64,000 nucleotides of DNA from Dillenia suffruticosa (GCA_033439265.1 JAVTVX010000001.1:17564608-17628607), one strand, 5' to 3'. Counted from the first letter of the stretch, positions 35,975-48,981 are shown. Translations and numbers: made by a program. Notes: generated by a model from the sequence alone, not told the origin.

Positions 35975-37680
35975 AAACCGGCTGACTGGACTACCACGTA
36001 GATGATGACTAGACGTAACCACATGACTGGACTCCACTCGGTATGCTGACGTGGTTTTCAACTGATGACTGGACTGCCAGGTGGTGATGACCGGATGAAA
36101 AAGCTGACTGGACTCCACGTTGTATGCTGACTTGGGTTTAAGATGATGCGGACTGCCAGGTGGTGATGACAGGATGAAAAAGCTGACTGGACTCCATGTC
36201 ATATGCTGACTTGGGTTTAAGATGTGTGGACTGCCAGGTGGATGATGGACCCCACATGTTATGCTGATTGGACGGAACTAGCTGACTGGACTCCACGTGT
36301 AAAGCTGACTTGGATTAAGCAGCTGACTGGATAGCCAGGTGGATGGTGGCCCCATACATGTTATGCTGACTGGATGGAACCAGCTTATTGGACTCCATGT
36401 GTTTGCTGACATGGATCAAGTTGCTGATTTGCCTGCCAGGTGGATGATGACCGGTGGAGCCACATGTTTTGCTAACCGGATGGAATCTGCTGATTGGACT
36501 CCATCAGAAATGTTCACTTGGATTAAGAATCTGACAGGACAGCCAGGTTGATGGTGGACCCAAACGTTATGCTGATAGGACGGAACCAGCTTATTAGACT
36601 CCACTTGTCTGCTGACATGGTTCGGATGACATGGCTGTTTGTCTGATGACTGGACTGCCAGGTGGATGGTGGACGCCAACGTGTTCTACTCACTGGATGG
36701 AATCTGCTGAGTGGACTCCACGTGGAAATGACTTGGATTGCCAGGTGCATGGTGGATGCCACGTGGTATGCTGATTGGACGGTACCATCTGGTTGGACTC
36801 CACGTGTTTGCTGACTTGGTTCAATGTGCTGCTGTGTTATCCATGTGGATGATGACTCAACCAAAAAGCTGACTCGACTCCACGTGGATGATTGGACTGC
36901 CAAGTGGATGGTGGGTGCCCACTTGTCGCGCTGACCGGATGAAACCAGCTAACTGGACGCCACGTGAAAGGCTGATTAGGATTAAGCAACTGATTGGACA
37001 GCCGTAGGAGGATGGTTGACGCCATTTGTTTTGCTGACCGGACGGAACCAGTTGATTGGACTCCACATTTTGCTGACTTGGCTCAAGTTGCTGACGTGTT
37101 ATCCAGGTGGATGATGACTTAATCAAAAGCTGACTGGACTCCACCTCGTTTGATGACTTGGCTGTAGCTGATGACTGGACTGCCAAGTGGATGTTGATTG
37201 CCCACATGTCCAGCTGACAGGAAGAAGCCAGCTGACTGGACGCCACGTGGAAGGCTCGCTTGGATTAGGCAGCTGACTGGACAGCGGGGTGGATGATTGA
37301 CTCCACCTGTTTTGCTGACTGACAGAAATAGCTGATTGGACCCCACGTGTTTGTTCACTGTGTTCAAGGTGTTGACTTGTCTGCCGGGTGGATGATGACT
37401 AGATGGAAAAGGATGACGGATTACACGGCGTATTCTTCCTTGCCTTCAAGCTGATGACTGGACTGCCAGGTGGATGATGGACACCACATGTTCTGCCGAC
37501 TGGACGGGACCAGATGATTGGACGCCACGTGTTATGCTTACCGAATGACACCAGGCCGACTGTCCCCACGTTGCTGCTGACCGGGGGAAACCTGCTAACA
37601 TGATAGGACGTGGCAACCGAATGGATGCTAAAGGCGGCTAGCTGGAGGAAACGTGGCATTTGACTGGATGACAACCTTCC
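35975..37680. repeat. Minisatellite of CTGACTGGAC/CCACGTG type, array 2
   Basis: The longest of the three arrays. It shows a higher-order pattern of about 150-170 bp: GGACTGCCAGGTGGATGGTG, ATGTTATGCTGACTGGACGG, then CCAGCTGATTGGACTCCACG. I count about nine CACGTG palindromes in it by eye. It ends at the XLG-like fragment. Confidence 0.85.
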
Positions 37681-37755
37681 CTTTTCAAATCCCAAAATTT
37701 CCCAAATTTCTCATCAAATTCAAAACCCTAATGTCACTTTTTTCAAAATCTACAC

Positions 37756-38020
37756 CATGTTTTCTGATGCAGAGGAGGAGATAAAACTTGGGAAGAAGTT
37801 TTGGGACCAATGTTACCTACTGGAGCTCCACTTCTCGATGAAGATCACCTCGATCACTCCATAGCCGTCGAGTATGATGGAACTCCATAGCAGTCTTTAG
37901 GGAACGATGAAGAAGAAGAAGACGAGAGTGGATTCTCTTGGTCTCTGATGTCGAGCGTGGCCGATCCTACGGCATCTCCTGTGGCTTTTCGGAGTAGAGA
38001 CGAGAATGGATTCTCAAGGT
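37756..38020 (+). pseudogene. XLG-like N-terminal exon fragment, copy 2
   Basis: The conserved frame reads GDKTWEEVLGPMLPTGAPLL, then DEDHLDHSIAVEYDGTP before a stop. SIAVEYDG here is closer to the XLG-type SIAVEYxGPP than in the sister copies. There is no downstream G-alpha domain. AAAACCCTAATG lies just upstream. Confidence 0.4.
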
Positions 38021-38441
38021 GAAGAGTATATTTCCTGATTAAAGCTGATACATTTATAAGTTGGAAACACAAATGTATGAACACAAGGGCGACTTCTAAG
38101 TTGTTGTCCCAAATGAATCATATTTCTCTCTCCCTCTCTCCCCCTCTCTCTCCCTCTCTCTCTCTCTCTCTAAGTTTGCCGATGTGTGGAGGCTGGGGGT
38201 TCTGTTCTTATTATATTTAGAGGATGAGTAAGAACAACTCACAACAGTAAGGCTTTCTCCTTCTTTTTTTTTTTTTGGCTTTAAAGGAGATAGTTTAGAT
38301 GCTAATTGAGGCACACAACTCGTAATCATAAAAATCCTCAACTCAGGATTAATAGAATTAGATATTAATTTTTTTTTGTAATAATATTAAAAAAAATTGT
38401 CATTTTAACTAATTAATATTAATATAACAATTATTTGAAAT

Positions 38442-38464
38442 CATATATATATATATATATATAT
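38442..38464. repeat. (AT)n microsatellite
   Basis: A pure AT dinucleotide run in the AT-rich spacer 38,340-38,690. The spacer is also present in units 1 and 3. Confidence 0.85.
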
Positions 38465-39253
38465 TAAAAATATATATGTCGAATATAAATTCATTATATG
38501 TCTACTTCATATTCATATTATAGGCCGTTCAAAATCAATTTGATTATATTTATATTATAAATATCGAAATTAATTTAAATACTGATTATCTAATAATTTA
38601 TTATATAAATTTGATTATAAAACAATTATTTTTTTAATTACATATATTTTTTAATAAATTTATATATTAAAAAGTCAGGTTTGACTAGGGTTAAACTAAT
38701 CTCAACTTTGTCAAAACATAATGGCATTTTTTATGAACGATTGCTTTCTCTTTACCCTTTTTCCCCGGGGGGGAGTTGGAGGATGTGGTCCTAAAATATT
38801 GTTTTAGCAAGCTGCTCGAATGTAATCCGGTGGAAATCACAGTGCTAGAGAATGTTTCTCTCTCCCCTCGCTCCTTTGGGTGGGGGGGAAGGGATTCTTA
38901 TCATCCCCCCCGGGGGGAATTCATTATCAAATAGCAAGAGAAAGATAAAGAGGCAACAGAGACACTCAGAATTAACTACGAGAACAAACTTAAGGGGGGG
39001 GGGGGGGGGAGGGAGAGAGAGAGAGAGAGAGAGAGATTGGCAAGTTAATGATATGACAATCCCTAGCTATTGATATTTGAGTCATTTTTAACAATTAGGA
39101 GAGACCAAGTAGCTAAGATATATGGCGATATCTCATTTTGCGAGCTCAATCAAGTTCTCACCCTCAATGAGAGTGACACTGCAAGGCTCCCATGGAAGAC
39201 TGAGATTTAAAAGCAAAGGCACCTAAAGAACAAAAAAGAACCCCTTTATTTTT

Positions 39254-40335
39254 TCATTCCTTGGTGCCCCGGATTTCTTCTCTGAGATGATCATAAGCAG
39301 AAAGCATCACTGATCTTCTGTTTGCTATATCAACAAGAGTCTGCGGTGCTGCACAAAACAAGTTCAGAAATTTTACTCATTCTCCAAACATGCCAAATAA
39401 AAGTTGCGAGAGACACAGAGAGAGAGCATTTTCCAAAGGGATTGACTTAGTTTAGTTACTATCTGTTTCAAAAGAAAGTCGTGCATCTCGACGCTTAGGA
39501 GAAACCAGGGCTCCAAAAACCATCAGAGTTTTTCACTTCTCCGTTTGAACCTAGGAAGGAATGAATTTCAAATTGATACAAATCAGATGCTTGATAGAGT
39601 CTCACCTGGTTAATGCTAAACAGAATGGACTTTGATAACGAAGAAACAACTAAAGTAACTTCCGCGGACACACACAAATCTATGTTTCTTTCCATACCCA
39701 AAATGCATACAAAAGCAGAAGCATACATGAGATGAGTGCAAGCACAAAGAAACAGGTTTTGGGGTTACTTGTTCTTCACTCTTTTGTGGACGGCCATTAC
39801 TTTTGGGGCTTTTCAGGGTAATTCTTTTCACAATCAAATAGGCAGCATGAGAAATTTGTTGGAGATACTGCATATCCTTAAAATAAACAAATGAATGGAA
39901 AAGAAAACACTACCCATTCATAGGCACAACACCTAAACTAAATCTGGAAGGATAATGCAAAAGCGTTTGTCATCATCTGCAGGCAGTTGGAAGAAACAAA
40001 ACTCTGAAACGGCATGTCCTTCGGGATGAAGATTCCAATGGGAGTCTAATATCCCAGTTAAATATTTATTAAAAAAAAAAAAGAGGGTGGCTAGCAACTT
40101 GATGCCATGTTGACAGGCTCAACTTTACATAATAATCATAGAATAATAGACAAGTGCAAATGGAGAAAACAGAGCTACCTATAACCAGATGTGATCCTTT
40201 CTCGTCCCTGAACATCATCAGAATTCTTCTGCACTTCATCCTCATCAAATTTCACTTCCTTGGATAGAAAATCTTCATCATCATAGGATTCCCACTTGTG
40301 AAGGGTAAAATGTGGTTGCTTCATGTTGGAGCTGG
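39254..40335 (-). pseudogene. VMA22/CCDC115-like pseudogene, exons 3-6, copy 2
   Basis: Exon 3, near 40,335-40,205, reads HFTLHKWESYDDEDFLSKEV. The acceptor before exon 4 is destroyed (ATTACCCTG instead of ATTACAGGTG). In exon 5 the VQKERSK segment is disturbed by a small indel. The exon 6 acceptor is kept, but ALETL reads APQTL. The stop follows GTKE at 39,254. Exons 1-2 are absent. Confidence 0.87.
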
Positions 40336-42130
40336 CTAGTGAGATCAAACAAAATGAAATTAGTTTTCTGAATCCTTTTGCAGCTAGGATACTCTTTTAA
40401 AAAAAAAAAAAAAAAATCCTTTTTGAAAACTTTCTTTCTTTTAATTTGATGTGGGAAGAACAAGATATGAGCAAAAGGAGCATCCTCACATCACAACCTC
40501 CACATCTAGCAAGAGATCATCAAAATTGGGAGGACACTGCTCAGAAAATCAACTGGGGGGATCACCATGGAAACAATAAAGATTATGAAATTTGTCCCCA
40601 AAAAAAAAAAAAATCATTCATCACAAAAGTGAACTGGTCCACCCACAATTGACCCCTTGGGATTTTAAGGTTAATGTGGAAACGGCATTATATTTAAACT
40701 GACTCATAAAATGTCTGAGTAAAAGTGTTTAACTCAATCTTACCTGCATTTGATAGAGTAAGAGTTATTGGAAACCCTTCTAAGCTTTTGTTGTGCTAAT
40801 TTTGTATTTCCATCTTGTGTTATATATTGTGTACAATTTTTTAATTTTATTTTCAAAAACTATCATTTGAGAATGCCAAAATTATCTTAAATTAAACAAC
40901 CTAAAATCAAACAACTCTTGGGTTTTTCTTTTCTTTTCTTTTCAATGAATATGTTTCATTAAAGAATACTCTGTACTCAGTTCTTTAACGTACATATTTC
41001 AACATCTTTTCCCATTCCCAAGAAAAAAATGAAAATCTCATAACATGAAATATATTGTATTTAATTACCCTATACTATTTCAAGCCACGTGTAAATATCT
41101 TATTTGTTAAGATTTCTTTCTGTTCCAATAGTTTGGAAAAAAAAGGAAAAAAGGTGCGTGGCATTTAACAGACAGGATAAGTGAATATTGCTCAATAGTC
41201 AAAGAATAATTTTGATTAATTTAGAGACACCAAATAAAGAATAAGAGACCAACTTAGTTCATTTGATCAAAACTGGTTAGAGAAAAGATTATATATATTC
41301 ATAAAGTGCTTTTCTGAAGTTTGACTTAATTCCCTTTTTTATTGTTCTGTAATTCTCTCTCTATATTGGCACTTTAACCTACAAGTCATTAATATATTCC
41401 ATTGATCGGATTCCCATGCACTCTAATTACTCAAACCATTTATCTGAATGGAGAGGGGCCCCCTTTTGTACCACTTGCACCGCATCGATTCTTATTCATT
41501 ACTATAAAATTAAATAAAATAAAATATCAAATGTATGAGAAATAAAATATTCAATATAATATTCACACAATTCATTTTAATTTGGCTATTTAACTAAAAA
41601 ATAACTAAAATTTTTGGTAATTCAATTCATACAATTGCAAAAAATATTTTTCTCTTGACTTAAAATACAATTATAATTAAATCACTTCTCCTCACAAATC
41701 TCTCTCAGACACGATTCTCTTGCCATTCCAACAACCTCTTCTCCACCCTACACACAAAACACCGATATCCTTTTATATTATTTTCTTCACAATTTCCTAT
41801 ATTTTCTTTTCATATTTTACATGCCGCCAGTTTTTCTTTTGTTTTTATTCATTATTACCACTTTCGGGATTTAGTTGGGCACTGTTAGTTGATATAGTGA
41901 AATATAATATTAGGTTTTTAATCAAAATTATGACTTTGATTCGTGATTTGGGCATAAAACAAATTATGTTGAGAGGGTATCTCTCTTAAATGGGTCACTA
42001 TAAATTTCAAACTGAATTAATCAAAATATAATTTTAGATACCAATCGGTATAATATCAAAAAAATAACATTGAACATTAGAATTTGCATAGCTTAGCCAT
42101 TCAATGATCAAACATCCTCATGTCTCTTCA

Positions 42131-42136
42131 TTTATT
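42131..42136 (-). terminator. Candidate poly(A) signal of peptide gene 3
   Basis: AATAAA on the - strand, about 133 bases after the stop codon. The extra distance relative to the other copies is a local insertion with a T tract near 42,226-42,238. Confidence 0.5.
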
Positions 42137-42268
42137 CAACGTTAAATCAAAGACGATGAGTCTGAGAACAAAAGATTATTATAAACTAGAAGATGCATGC
42201 CCAATGCCTTGTAAAAGGAAAAGGATTTTTTTTTTTTTTGGTAGTAAAAGGAAAAGGAAGTTCAATGA

Positions 42269-42457
42269 TCAGCGTTTGGACCGGCCTCCACCTTGACCAG
42301 CATGACCGATGATTGGGGAAGGACCTGCAGGTGGCACAGGAGCTCGAAAATGAGAAACATGCACCTCCGATGTTGGACGATACTTCAACTGCCTAGCCAT
42401 GATCAAGTTAGTACTTACGCTCATTAACATGATTATTATGATCATGGCTTGCCTCAT
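42269..42457 (-). CDS. CEP/PIP-like secreted signalling peptide precursor, copy 3
   Basis: This 62-residue precursor starts MRQAMIIIIMLMSVSTNLIM, with ARQLKYRPTSEVHVSHF as spacer and a C-terminal RAPVPPAGPSPIIGHAGQGG plus RSKR. Numbered against a CEP 15-mer, G8, S10, P11, G14 and H15 agree; the FRPT start of CEP is replaced by FRAPVPP. Prolines at 3, 5, 6, 9 and 11 are candidates for hydroxylation. An upstream in-frame ATG at 42,475 would add six residues, but the corresponding ATG in copy 1 meets a stop and copy 4 lacks it, so MRQ is preferred. A TATA box lies 108-115 bases upstream. It is probably the best-preserved copy along with copy 4. Confidence 0.8.
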   Translation of the reverse strand: MRQAMIIIIMLMSVSTNLIMARQLKYRPTSEVHVSHFRAPVPPAGPSPIIGHAGQGGGRSKR

Positions 42458-42484
42458 CTTCCTTGAAGGGCTCATATTTTTTTT

Positions 42485-42526
42485 GGGGGGGGGGGGGAGG
42501 GAGAGAGAGAGAGAGAGAGAGAGAGA
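42485..42526 (-). repeat. C-run and CT microsatellite in the 5' leader of peptide gene 3
   Basis: A run of 13 G (C on the coding strand) precedes a (GA)n tract, between TATA box and start codon. The same arrangement, with shorter runs, is seen in copy 4. Confidence 0.85.
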
Positions 42527-42564
42527 TGAGGTGAGGTGCGTAAGGGAAGAGGGAGGGGGCTAAG

Positions 42565-42572
42565 TATTTATA
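42565..42572 (-). promoter_or_regulatory. TATA box of peptide gene 3
   Basis: TATAAATA on the - strand, in a block shared with copy 2. Confidence 0.75.
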
Positions 42573-43159
42573 GAAACGTGGGAGAACCTTGGGTATTCTA
42601 ACTTTAGCTGTAGACATTCGAGCCACATTGTCACCCCGCAGCACTTCTTTGTGGCTAAAACCCAGTGCCGCGAAAGGGCCAGCATTGGTATAAGAAATTT
42701 TCTCTTTCACCCCATTAGTCTTAGTATACTTCTTTATAAAGATTATTTCAAAAAAAAAAAAAATCTCTTAAAAAAGTGTAAAAGGTTATTCCCTTCTAAT
42801 GTAGGTTTTGACTTATAAAGTCCTTCAAATTAAAATTCGACAACCATACGTCCTGCCACCAACTGGGGTGCAAGGTTGGTTTGAGAATTCAAATTGAAAC
42901 TTTTGGAGAGAGAATGGCAAAGAAAGTGGAAGAATAAGAATAACAGTGATGAGAGAGAGAGAGAGGCCATTATTAATTTTTTTTTTGTAATTCAGTTTTA
43001 ATGTTTTTAATTATTTCATTCTAATCTATTTTTTTAATTCTATAATGGTAAAATTTAATAAAATATAGACAGATATACTTAATTATAGATTTTATAATAA
43101 AAAGGCCTTTATATTAAAAAAATTAGGAGCAAAAATACACTTTTCCCTTTTAAAAAGTG

Positions 43160-43858
43160 AAAACATTACAAAAAAGAAAACATTTACCGGCAATAAAAAA
43201 TTAACGGTAAAGACCCCAAAAACCTCTAGCAAAGGGTTTGGGGTCTTCCTGAGCGGCCAGGATTTCCACCGGCTATGTTGGCGCTAGTAAAGGTTATGCC
43301 AGCGGTCACAGCTTTGGGATCATCTCCAGCGGCCAGGATTTCCGGCGGCCAGGATTTCCGCCGACTATGTTGGCACTAGTGAAGGCCATGCCCGCGGTCA
43401 AGTGACCGCTAGCATAGGTCCCAACCTATGGCAGTGGCCAGACTTCTGCTCATTACAATTCATTACCAATTCCTACAATATTGTAAAATCAATTCCAGAC
43501 TTCTCTTTTATATAAATTCTAGACTTAATAAAAATCGAAAAGTGTCAACATGAATAACATAAAGGAGTCAGAATCTAAAAGTACTTTTACTGTCATTCTA
43601 ATTATACAAATATCACCTATATCAACCCAAAGATAGTATATTTGTGTAATCCTAAACTAATGGATGATTGAAACTAATATGAAATCACCGTCACAGAATG
43701 TTTGGGAAGAACCACAAAAAACCTGATCTTGCAAGCATTGACGTTTATCCAAGAGTCCAAATCTACTCCTACAGCCATACATTTTGCTCTCTAACAAAGT
43801 TTGCGGGTCCAATGAATATGCAAGTAACTGAAATTGTAAAGCATACCATCCCATGAAC
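43160..43858. mobile_element. Truncated copy of the CACTA-like element
   Basis: Homologous to 29,220-29,770, including the subterminal repeats and the WYALQFQLLAYSL open frame. It is cut at about 43,858, where the sequence jumps to the kinase flank of unit 2 (the equivalent of 35,043). Short microhomology (CTTT / TTTAGG) occurs at the join. Confidence 0.75.
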
Positions 43859-44300
43859 TTTAGGATCGCCTACCAGCAATCAATGGTGGCACCTAATGAG
43901 GAATCCAGTAAGCAGCAAGGTTACATAAATGCAATTGTGGTTACAGCATCTCTCCTCGGAACTTTCTGATAGCACATGTAAGGCATGCAGATATTGTACC
44001 AAAATACATTGCAAGACCCACTAGGAAACCAAAAGAATCTCTAGACCAACTCTGTGTCAGCCACATGCCAGTATGATCGCCATTCATCCCCGAGTTCTAT
44101 CAATATTGATGCCAGATATCCGTGTTCTGAATGACTTCATGTGCAGAGATATGTTAAAAGACTTCTTCATCGACTCTTTATACAACACCTCTCGAGCTAT
44201 CTTTAGAGTTCACGTTGGATTTTGGACTTCTTCATGTACCAAATGCAACAGCCAATACGGACATCACCAATAAGAAATAACTAATACCATCGATCTCAAT
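43859..44300 (-). pseudogene. Kinase flank remnant, copy 3
   Basis: Homologous to 35,043-35,480 and shares its N-lobe deletion. No kinase motif is left, only the membrane-segment trace. Confidence 0.75.
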
Positions 44301-44769
44301 TTACTTGTGAACTCCACCACAGCAAGCCTTCTTGCGCTCAAACTTAGCACCACAAGCATTATTTGGTGTAGCTTCTCAATTGGCCTCAATTTACCCCATT
44401 TTGAGAAAGAAAAATTATTATAATTTCTGAAACTTCTTCTCAAAGGTGATCAAAATTTAATTATGGAAAACATCCAAGAGTCAACCAAAGAAGGGGGGAA
44501 ACCACATAATTTCAATGAGATCATTTATGCATCCAGAGTGCAGAGTAAGTATATTCGGAGGTGTATGGGAAATGGGAAAATTTTCATTTAATTTGAAAAC
44601 CAATCATTTATGGCTTGAAAACGACAAAAAATCAAAAAACCTGCTCGTAGACTTTGAATTTAGGCAATCTTAACCCAGAAATGAAACCTTGGGAACCGGT
44701 CTGGCCTACCAAAAAAAGGGGCTGAAAGTTAGCTGAACCAGTCAGTCAAAGTTGCAATCAATAGTTTGA

Positions 44770-46440
44770 ACCAAACCGGCTGACTGGACTACCACGCGGA
44801 TGATGACTAGACGGAACCACATGACTGGACTCCACGTCCTATGCTGACCTGGGTTTAAGCTGATGTGGACTGCCAGGTGGATGATGGACCCCACATGTTA
44901 TGCTGATTGGACGGAACTAGTTGACTGGATTCTATATGTAAAGCTGACTGGATAGCCAGGTGGATGGTGGCCCCATACATGTTAATGCTGACTGGACGCA
45001 ACCAGCTCATTGGACTCCATTTGTTTGCTGACATGGATCAAGTTGCTGACTTGTCTACCGGATAGAAAGGCTGACTCGACTCCACGTCGTCTGATGACTT
45101 GGCTGTAGGCAGATGACTTGACTGCCTGCTAGATGGTGGAGCCACATGTTTTGCTAACTGGACGGAATCTGCTGATTGAACTCCACAAGAAATGTTGACT
45201 TGGATTAAGAATCTGACTGGACAGCTAGGTTGATGGTGGACCCAACGTTATGCCGATAGGACGGAACCAGCTCATTGGACTCCACTTGTCTGCTGACATG
45301 GTTCAAGGTGCTGACTTGTCTACCAGTCGGATGATGACTGGACGGAAAAGCTGAATGGACTTCACGTCATCTGATGACATGCTGTTGTCTGATGACTGGA
45401 CTGCTAGGTGGATGGTGGACGCCGATTTGTTCTGCTCACTGGATGGAATCTGCTGAGTGGACTCCACGTGGAAATGACTTGTATAGCCAGGTGCATGGTG
45501 GACGCCACGTGGTATGCTGATTGGGCGGTACAATCTGGTTGGACTCCACGTGTTTGCTGACTTGGTTCAATGTGATTACGTGTTATCAATATGGATGATG
45601 CCTCAACCAAAAAGCTGACTCGAGTCCACGTCATTTGATGACTTGGCTGTAGCTGATGACGGGACTGCCTAGTGGATGGTGGGTGCCCACGTCCTGCTGA
45701 CTGGATGCAACCAGCTAACTGGACGCAACGTGAAAGGCTGACTAGGATTAAGCAACTGATTGGACAGCCAGGTGGATGGTCGACGCCATTTGTTTTGCTG
45801 ACAAGGACAGAACCAGTGGTTGAACTCCACATGTTTACTGCTTGGTTCAAGTTGCTGACGTGTTATCCAGGTGGATGATGATTTGATGAAAAAGCTGACT
45901 GGACTCCACGTAGTTTGATGACTTGGCTGTAGCTGATGACTGGACTGCCAAGTGGATGTTGGATGCCCACATGTCCTGCTGACCGGAAGAAACCATCTGA
46001 CATGACGCCACGTGGAAGGCTCACTTGGATTAAGCAGCTGACTGGACAGCCGGGTGGATGGTTGACTCCACCTGTTTTGCTGACTGACAGAAATAGCTGA
46101 ATGGACCCCACGTGCTTGCCGACTGTGTTCAAGGAGTTGACTTGTCTACCAGGTGGATAATGACTAGATAGAAAAGGATGACTGGATTACACGGCGCATT
46201 CTTCGTTGGCTTCAGGCTGATGACTGGACTGCCAGGTGGATGATGGACACCCCAAGTTCTGCTGACTGGACGGAACCAGATGATTGGACGCCACGTGTTA
46301 TGCTTACCGAACTACACCAGGCTGACAGTTCCCACGTTGCTGCTGACCGGGGGAAACATGCAAACATGATAGGACGTGGCAACCGAATGGGTGCTACAGG
46401 CAGCTAGCTGGAGGAAACGTGGCATTTGACTGGATGACAA
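44770..46440. repeat. Minisatellite of CTGACTGGAC/CCACGTG type, array 3
   Basis: Closely related to array 2, with several unit gains and losses. I count about six CACGTG palindromes by eye. It ends at the XLG-like fragment. Confidence 0.85.
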
Positions 46441-46530
46441 CCGGCTCTTCTCCTTTTTCAAATCCCTAAATTTTCCCAAATTTCTCATCAAATTCAAAAC
46501 CCTAATGTCACTTTTTTCAAAATCTATACC

Positions 46531-46790
46531 ATGTCTTCTGATGCAGAGGAGGAGATAAAACTTGGGAAGAAGTTTTGGGACCAATGTTACCTACTGGAGC
46601 TCCACCTCTCGATGAAGATCACCTTGATCACTCCATAGCCGTCGAGGACGATGGACCTCCATATCAGTCTTTAGAGAACGGAGAAGAAGAAGAAGACGAG
46701 AGTGGATTCTCCTGGTCTCTGATATCGAGCGTGGCTGATCCTGCGGCATCTCCCGTGGCTTTTCGGGATAGAGAAGAGAATGGATCCTGA
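46531..46790 (+). pseudogene. XLG-like N-terminal exon fragment, copy 3 (longest open frame)
   Basis: The frame through 46,575-46,790 reads MLPTGAPPLDEDHLDHSIAV, then EDDGPPYQSLENGEEEEDES and SSVADPAASPVAF. It is open back to GDKTWEEVLGP, but no ATG starts it properly. The ATG at 46,531 is in another frame. An acidic stretch follows, and the frame ends at TGA with no convincing splice donor. Its likely origin is the first exon of an XLG-type G protein. Confidence 0.4.
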
Positions 46791-48544
46791 AGGTGAAGAT
46801 TATATTTCCTGATTAAAGCTGATACATTTATAAGTTGGAAACACAAATGTAGGAACACAAGGGTGACTTCTCAGTTGTTGTCCCAAATGAATCATATTTA
46901 TCTCTCTCTCTCTCTCTCTAAGTTTGTCGATGTGTGGTTGTTCTGTTTTGTGTGGAGGCTGGGGGTTCTGTTCTTATTATATATAGAGGATGAGAAGTAC
47001 AACTCACAACAGTGAGGCTTTTTTTTTTGGGGGGGGGGGGGGGGGCTCTAAAGGAGATAGTTTAGATGCTAATTGAGGCACACAACTCGTAATCATAAAC
47101 ATTCTCAACATAGGATTAATAGAATTAGATATTGAATTTTTTTTAATAATATTAATAAAACTTTTGTCATTTTAACTAACACTAATATAACAATTATTTG
47201 AATATCATATATATATATATATTAGACTATTCAAAATCAATTTGATTGTATTCATATTATGAATGATAAAATCAATTTAAATATCGATTATCTTATAATT
47301 CATTATATGATTATATAACAATTAATTTTTTTATTTACATATAATTTTTTAATAAATTTATATATTAAAAAGCCACGTTTAACTATGGCACAAACTCTGA
47401 TGGCCTTTTTTATGAGCGTGTGTTTTTTCTTTACCTTTTTTTTCCCGGAGGAGTTGGGGGATATGATCTTAAAACATTATTTTAGCAAGCTGCTCGAATG
47501 TAATCCGGTGGAAATCACAGTGCTAGAGAATGTTTCTCTCTCCCCTCGCTCCTTTGGGTGGGGGGAAGGGATTCTTATCATCCCCCCCGGGGGGAATTCA
47601 TTATCAAATAGCAAGAGAAAGATAGAGAGGCAACAGAGCCACTCAGAATTAACTACGAGAATAAACTTAACGCCGGGGAGAGGGAGAGAGAGAGAGAGAT
47701 TGGCAAGTTAATGATATGGCAATCCCTAACTATTGATGTTTGAGTCATTTTTAACAATTTGGAGAGACCATGTAGCTAAGATATATGGCGATATCTCATT
47801 TTGCGAGCTCAATCAAGTTCTCACCCTCAATGAGAGTAACACTGCAAGGCTACCATGGAAGACTGAGATTTAAAAGCAAAGGCACCTAAAGAACAAAAAA
47901 GAACCACTTTACTATTTGCTCATTCCTAGGTGCCCTGGATTTCTTCTCTGAGATGATCATAAGCAGAAAGCATCACTGATCTTCTGTTTGCTATATCAAC
48001 AAGAGTCTGCGGTGCTGCACAAAACAAGTTCAGAAATTTTACTCATTCTCCAACCACGCCGAATAAAAGTTGCGAGAGACAGAGAGAGAGTGCATTTTCC
48101 AAAGGGATTGACTTAGTTTAGTTACTACCTGTTTCGAAAGAAAGTCGTGCATCTCGACGCTTAGGAGAAACCAGGGCTCCAAAAACCAACAGAGTTTTAC
48201 ACTCTCCTTTTGAACCTAGGAAGGAATGAATTTCAAATTGGTACAAGTCTCACCTGGTTAATTCTAAACAGAATGGACTTGGATAACTAAGAAACAACTA
48301 AAGTAACTTCCGTGGACACAAACAAATCTATGTTACTTTCCATACCAAAAATGCATACAAAAGCAGAAGCATACATGAGATGAATGCAAGCACAAAGAAA
48401 CAGGTTTTGGGGTTACTTGTTCTTCACTCTTTTGTGGACAGCCATTACTTTTGGGGCTTTTCACTGTAATTCTTTTCACAATCAAATAGGCAGCATGAGA
48501 AATTTGTTGGAGATACTGCATATCCTTAAAATAAACAAATGAAT

Positions 48545-48981
48545 TGTAGGAATATGCCCATTATGGGCATTTGGGTAATTAAGGAATGGGGTAACTCCCA
48601 TCCTTAATTACCACTTAATCAACCACCAAATGGGTAACTCCCCAAAAAAAACCTAAATGAGCCAAAAAGATACCATGTGAAAGAGTGTCTTCTTCCTCCC
48701 TTGCCCCACGTGAACAGTAACCATGGTGGAGATGGCTAGGGTTTTGCACATATTCTCTAGAGAGAGAAAATCTCCCATCGTCAGACGATTCACCGGACAC
48801 GAGGCTTGAGGCGTCGTGGATTTGAGGTGGTGGTTCGATTGCGTGATCACCATCCGACCGAGCGATCCGTTCGAGGGACATCGCGACACGGTGGATTTTG
48901 GAGACTGCCCTATCGAGGTATTTATCCCAAAAATTCCGATCTATTTAATTCTCGCTTCCGCATGCGCGATTAAATCCAACA
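48545..48981 (+). repeat. Left LTR of the Copia element
   Basis: A 437-bp terminal repeat, TG...CA, followed directly by the initiator-tRNA-type primer-binding site. Confidence 0.93.

Noticed and set aside
35975-46440. CRISPR-like regular repeats
   Set aside because: The repeats are degenerate with no constant-length unique spacers, and the context is a plant nuclear genome.
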